Source of the DNA: a bacterium
GTDB lineage: Bacteria; Pseudomonadota; Alphaproteobacteria; SP197
DNA: 35,061 bases
Direction: 5' to 3'
NCBI GenBank assembly: GCA_028821455.1
Contig: JAPPGE010000034.1
Span: 1 to 35,061 of the forward strand
This document shows, piece by piece, positions 32,143 through 35,061 of this stretch (position 1 is the first letter of the stretch; every line of letters begins with the position of its first letter). The position numbers were made by a program, and so were the translations under genes. The notes beneath the pieces are model-generated. The model was not told the origin of the DNA, searched no databases, and was given only the letters and a program-made list of their open reading frames with translations.

Positions 32143-33168
32143 TCATTCACCGTCCTCGGGCAGTGGCCCGGATACCCCAGTCTGCCTGAACGGCTCGCTC
32201 AGGCCCAGGAACGACCCGTAGAACTCGCCAAAGCTGCCGTCGCTCTCCTTGAAGTCAACGTAATTGAATCCCGCCACCAGCCGGGGGTCCCCCTCCGAGT
32301 CCTGGCGGCTGGAGAAAGCCCCCGCCCAATATCCCTCAGAGAGAGTGATGGTCCGCTCAGGGTGTTTCAGGATGACCTTTTCGCGCACGAACATGCCATC
32401 ATCGCGGATGATCGCCGTTGCGAGGTGAAGCTCGTAGTCCTTGGCGGCCGCCCCCGGATCGATCAATTCCTCGCCGAGGATGACGCCGAAGTGCGCGCGC
32501 TGAGTCACGAGGTCGCCCACACATCCGATGCAGCCCTTGAGAGTGCCGTCCGCGAAGTCCGCGGTCAGGTTAATCGTCCCCTGGTACTCGTCGATCACGA
32601 ACTCATAAATGTCCTCCGCTTCGTCGACTGCACGCACATACCTGTAGAGACCTCCGGCCTGGCCCATGTACGTGGCCGACCCGTCTACCGGCAGTTCAGG
32701 CACGAAACCGTGGTCGAGTTCCGGGCCGTCAATGAGCGCAAACCGCTGCTCTCCCTCGAACGAAACCGGTGGGGTCTGGCCGGGGAAGTAGGCCCACCAG
32801 CCGAACACGAGGTAGTCCGTCGGGTCGTCCGGGTTCGCGCTCAGCAGCGCATGAGCGATCGCCGTGTCACCCCCTTCGACCTTGAGGAACGTCCAGGCCC
32901 GCGCCTCGTGGCCGGGCATGGGCGTGACCCCGGGCAGCGTCTGATAGACGTCGTCGGTCGTGTTGACGGAGACCTCTGTTCCGTCGTCCAGCGTTGTGAA
33001 GAACCTCAGTTTCTCGCCGTCAAACTGCGTGTTGCGTTCGAGCTGAAATGCCTGGGGCGGCATGTAGCCGCCGCCGCAGGCGGCCAGCGCCACCACGCAT
33101 GCGGCGAGGACGGCGACAGGTCCAGCGTTGGTCCATGGCATCCGGACCCTCAGGAGTCCCGGTCTCAT
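32143..33168 (-). CDS. Outer-membrane lipoprotein with a C-terminal beta-barrel-like domain
   Basis: This protein of about 341 residues begins MRPGLLRVRMPW. A signal and lipobox end in LAAC (Cys31). The body is rich in alternating polar and hydrophobic strands. The C-terminal third (EGYWAGAFSS, VAGFNYVDFKESDGSFGEFY, GSFLG) resembles the small barrel of transferrin-binding-protein-B-like lipoproteins, but the rest does not, so I do not assign a ligand. Cys-x-x-Cys (GCIGCVGD) may form a disulfide. The ATG at 33168 is favoured by GAGG 7 bases upstream; longer in-frame starts exist. Confidence 0.7.
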   Translation of the reverse strand: MRPGLLRVRMPWTNAGPVAVLAACVVALAACGGGYMPPQAFQLERNTQFDGEKLRFFTTLDDGTEVSVNTTDDVYQTLPGVTPMPGHEARAWTFLKVEGGDTAIAHALLSANPDDPTDYLVFGWWAYFPGQTPPVSFEGEQRFALIDGPELDHGFVPELPVDGSATYMGQAGGLYRYVRAVDEAEDIYEFVIDEYQGTINLTADFADGTLKGCIGCVGDLVTQRAHFGVILGEELIDPGAAAKDYELHLATAIIRDDGMFVREKVILKHPERTITLSEGYWAGAFSSRQDSEGDPRLVAGFNYVDFKESDGSFGEFYGSFLGLSEPFRQTGVSGPLPEDGE

Positions 33169-33598
33169 GTGATCGCCTCGTCCGTCAGCATCGGCCTTTG
33201 CCATCATGCCGAAGTCCCCCCGGATTGTGACCTTCATGCAAGAGCTTCCACGCCTACATGTCAATCAGGGGCCTTTGCCGCAGGCCCATTCGGGAGTCCT
33301 CACCTGGAGATGAAGGCCCACTCTTTCTGAAACCTCCGTCGGGAAGAACAATCAGCCATCGGACCTGTCACACTGGTCCAAAGTCCGACCAACCCGGGCA
33401 CGAGAACATCCAAGGCAAGAGCACCCATCAACCACGCAACAATCCGGGATGCGACACGGACGGTCGCTGCGTGCTTCCGCAACCGGCTCCTGTGACGTCA
33501 ACCGGCAACAGATCGGTCGACGTGAATGCCGCTCTCAACGTTCTGCCGAGCACCGCCAATTCGGTTCCTCGCCATGAACGAAAACCTTGCGTGTCGGG
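33169..33598. other. Intergenic, nothing recognised
   Basis: There are 430 bp between the lipoprotein start and the DUF3187 stop codon, both genes on the minus strand. No conserved frame, terminator or clear promoter is seen. Confidence 0.4.
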
Positions 33599-34639
33599 TC
33601 AATCCTGCAGCCTCCACCGCAAAGCAAGGTGGAGGCCGATGTCGGGCGCGGACCGGTGGACGCCGTCGTCTTCCGTGACCGCGACGTCGAGCACCAGGTG
33701 TTCTGTCAGCTGCAGCGAACCGCCCATCCCCAGGATGACCGCCGTGTCCGAGAGCGCGGCCAGGCCGGAGGCGCCGTAGGGCGAGGATTGGGCATCGACC
33801 TGCACCGTGAATTGGAGATCCTCGAGCGCTCGCCACGTCACACCGAGGCCTCCGAATGCGATGAAGTGGCCGGCCGTTGGAAGGCCTTCCGGAGCGGTGC
33901 CCGCGAGCGCGCCCAGAGTCGCTGCATAGAGCCAGCGGCGCGATTCCCTGGACCCCGGCAATGCGCCCGAGGTCTCCACCCACGTCGATGCGGAAAAACC
34001 TCCCGAGCCGGTCAGGGAATCCGTGTCTCCGGTCGGGAGCTTCACTGCTGCGCGCACCGCCATGCCGTCGTTCTGCAACGGCGGCGAGGGCAGGGCATGA
34101 CCCACTCCGAAGCTCGCGTCTCCGAAGGAAAGAACGTCGCGGCGGACGTCCGCGCGGATTGTCCTGCCGTCGGCATAGGTGAGAGACAGCCGGTCGCGCG
34201 GCGCCGTGTCTCGCCCGCCCTGGGGGAGGCCGAAGACGTCGTGCCAGCCCTCGATGAAGCCGTCGAAGGCGCCGGCGCTGTGCGCCACCGCCGGGACCTC
34301 GAAGAAGTACTCCCAGCCCTGCCCGAGTCCCTGGCGCCACGACAGCGCCTGCCGGTAGGTCTCGCCATCCATCAGGATCCGTTCCCCGCCAGACCTGCCC
34401 GAGTTCAGGTGTGACGCCATGTCGAAGGAAGCAATCACTTCCGACGCGCCCTCGGGCATCACCCCGGACCCGAATGGGGCCGGCACCCCGTAGAGGAGGT
34501 GGAACGGGTTGAGGTTCACGAGGCGCAAGGGAGCGGCACGATGCTCCCCGGCAACTGCCGCCGGCGTGAGGACGAAAAGGGCGAGCGCGCAAGCCAGGCT
34601 GACCAGGCCACGCCGCCAAAGTCCGGCGGAACCTCTCAC
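33599..34639 (-). CDS. DUF3187 exported outer-membrane-like protein
   Basis: This 346-residue protein has a signal peptide (GLVSLACALALFVLTPAAVAG) followed by LRLVNLNPFHLLYGVPAP, the DUF3187 hallmark. The rest is amphipathic beta-strand sequence with Gly-rich turns (GEYFFEV-like, GHALPSPPLQNDG, GGLGVTW). The last residues (GLHLALRWRLQD) look like a terminal barrel strand. It is probably an outer-membrane protein of unknown function. I chose the GTG at 34639 because in-frame starts further upstream (34762, 34813) would add Cys/Arg-rich sequence not typical of a signal peptide; this choice is uncertain. Confidence 0.72.
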   Translation of the reverse strand: MRGSAGLWRRGLVSLACALALFVLTPAAVAGEHRAAPLRLVNLNPFHLLYGVPAPFGSGVMPEGASEVIASFDMASHLNSGRSGGERILMDGETYRQALSWRQGLGQGWEYFFEVPAVAHSAGAFDGFIEGWHDVFGLPQGGRDTAPRDRLSLTYADGRTIRADVRRDVLSFGDASFGVGHALPSPPLQNDGMAVRAAVKLPTGDTDSLTGSGGFSASTWVETSGALPGSRESRRWLYAATLGALAGTAPEGLPTAGHFIAFGGLGVTWRALEDLQFTVQVDAQSSPYGASGLAALSDTAVILGMGGSLQLTEHLVLDVAVTEDDGVHRSAPDIGLHLALRWRLQD

Positions 34640-35013
34640 GAAGCGCAGCTCACCGGACCTCCGCCCACAGCCGGGCCCAAGTGTTCCGGGCTTCGCGCAC
34701 GACCGGGAGTTGCGGGATAGATCCCTTCCGGAGAGCCGACATGGCCAGCAGGCAACATTCATGGACCGGGATATCAACACACCGCTCCCGCCCTGTCGGC
34801 TGTCGACTCTCAACCACTATAGCCACCTACTTCCGGCATGGAAGCCACTCCTGGGGAGGAGAGTAGGCGCCGTGCCGCAGGGGTCCGGCCCGGGGGGACG
34901 CGGGACGGTGTTGGGCTTCCCGACCGGCAGTTACAACGGGATGCCCGGCGTCGTTTGGTTGTGGCGTTCTCGTCAGCGGAAGCCATCCAAGGGAGAGTTC
35001 GCAATTCGGGAAG
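34640..35013. other. Intergenic upstream of the group II intron, no confident gene
   Basis: A plus-strand frame crosses this stretch and reads RQRKPSKGEFAIREG just before the intron boundary. It may be the 5' exon of an interrupted gene or leader, but no family is recognisable. Confidence 0.3.
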
Positions 35014-35061
35014 GTGCGCCAGGCTAACTGGTGGAATGTTGCCGGGTGAAAGTCCCGGCAG
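35014..35061 (+). mobile_element. 5' end of a group II intron, cut by the window edge
   Basis: From 35014 the sequence begins GTGCGCC, matching the bacterial group II 5' consensus (GUGYG). It then forms the domain I start, with a 7-bp TGCCGGG/CCCGGCA stem (to 35060) closed by TGAAAGT. The GGGTGAAAGTCCC motif is widespread in bacterial group II introns. The rest, including any reverse transcriptase, lies beyond the window. Confidence 0.75.

Noticed and set aside
1..35061. tRNA genes
   Set aside because: I scanned for TPsiC-arm-like GGTTCGA patterns; the few hits lie inside coding genes or lack an acceptor stem.

Overview
This is a high-GC chromosomal window, by gene content most like an uncultured alphaproteobacterium. 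The cues are the HigBA, PrlF-YhaV, VapBC and RES-Xre families, an AmpG-like carrier, a TonB-dependent receptor remnant, and outer-membrane lipoproteins. The first ~290 bases are very G/C-rich and look like a contig edge. The last 48 bases look like the 5' end of a group II intron that continues beyond the window. I saw no tRNA, rRNA, CRISPR array or prophage.

Layout. 288-1495 (-): RES-Xre toxin-antitoxin (TA) pair. 1697-7752 (-): metabolic and signalling genes (SAM methyltransferase, amidase, homocysteine S-methyltransferase family protein, membrane class III adenylate cyclase), with a decayed Phd antitoxin between two of them. 7901-9283 (+): AmpG-like MFS carrier. 9579-10728 (+): PIN toxin, RHH antitoxin and an orphan FitA-type antitoxin, followed by a broken second copy of the ampG 3' end. 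11073-13439 (-): large 2OG-Fe(II) oxygenase. 13473-14984: decayed higBA and intact-looking prlF-yhaV, divergent around a perfect 20-bp palindrome. 15908-16309 (-): MAPEG protein. 16851-19204 (-): lower-GC two-gene operon (membrane pentapeptide-repeat protein and a Cys-rich periplasmic binding protein). 19205-20825: gene-poor, with a transposase fragment. 20826-21974 (-): LuxR-type regulator. 22473-23013 (+): dead TonB-dependent receptor. 23265-23885 (+): DUF1353 protein. 24097-24829 (+): mqsRA with a nonsense-mutated toxin. 25192-25859 (+): vapBC. 26341-27555: IS630-family element. 27638-28858 (+): AAA/DUF4143 ATPase preceded by 22-bp repeats that the IS has split. 28869-31496 (-): S8 lipoprotein autotransporter. 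31876-32100 (+): second copy of the RHH antitoxin, with no toxin. 32143-34639 (-): lipoprotein and DUF3187 protein.

The dominant theme is toxin-antitoxin accretion and decay. I count nine TA loci in 35 kb: four look intact (RES-Xre, PIN/RHH, PrlF-YhaV, VapBC), one has a nonsense-mutated toxin with an intact antitoxin (MqsRA), two are orphan antitoxins (FitA-like, second RHH), and two are decayed (HigBA, Phd). Several have promoter-like elements that place the transcription start on or next to the start codon, suggesting leaderless mRNAs. Two TA loci lie between degenerate direct repeats. The least familiar candidate system is the pentapeptide-repeat/binding-protein operon. The most striking regulatory structure is the 22-bp repeat array in front of the DUF4143 ATPase. 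All identities, spacings and motif matches are hand counts; no database search was run.
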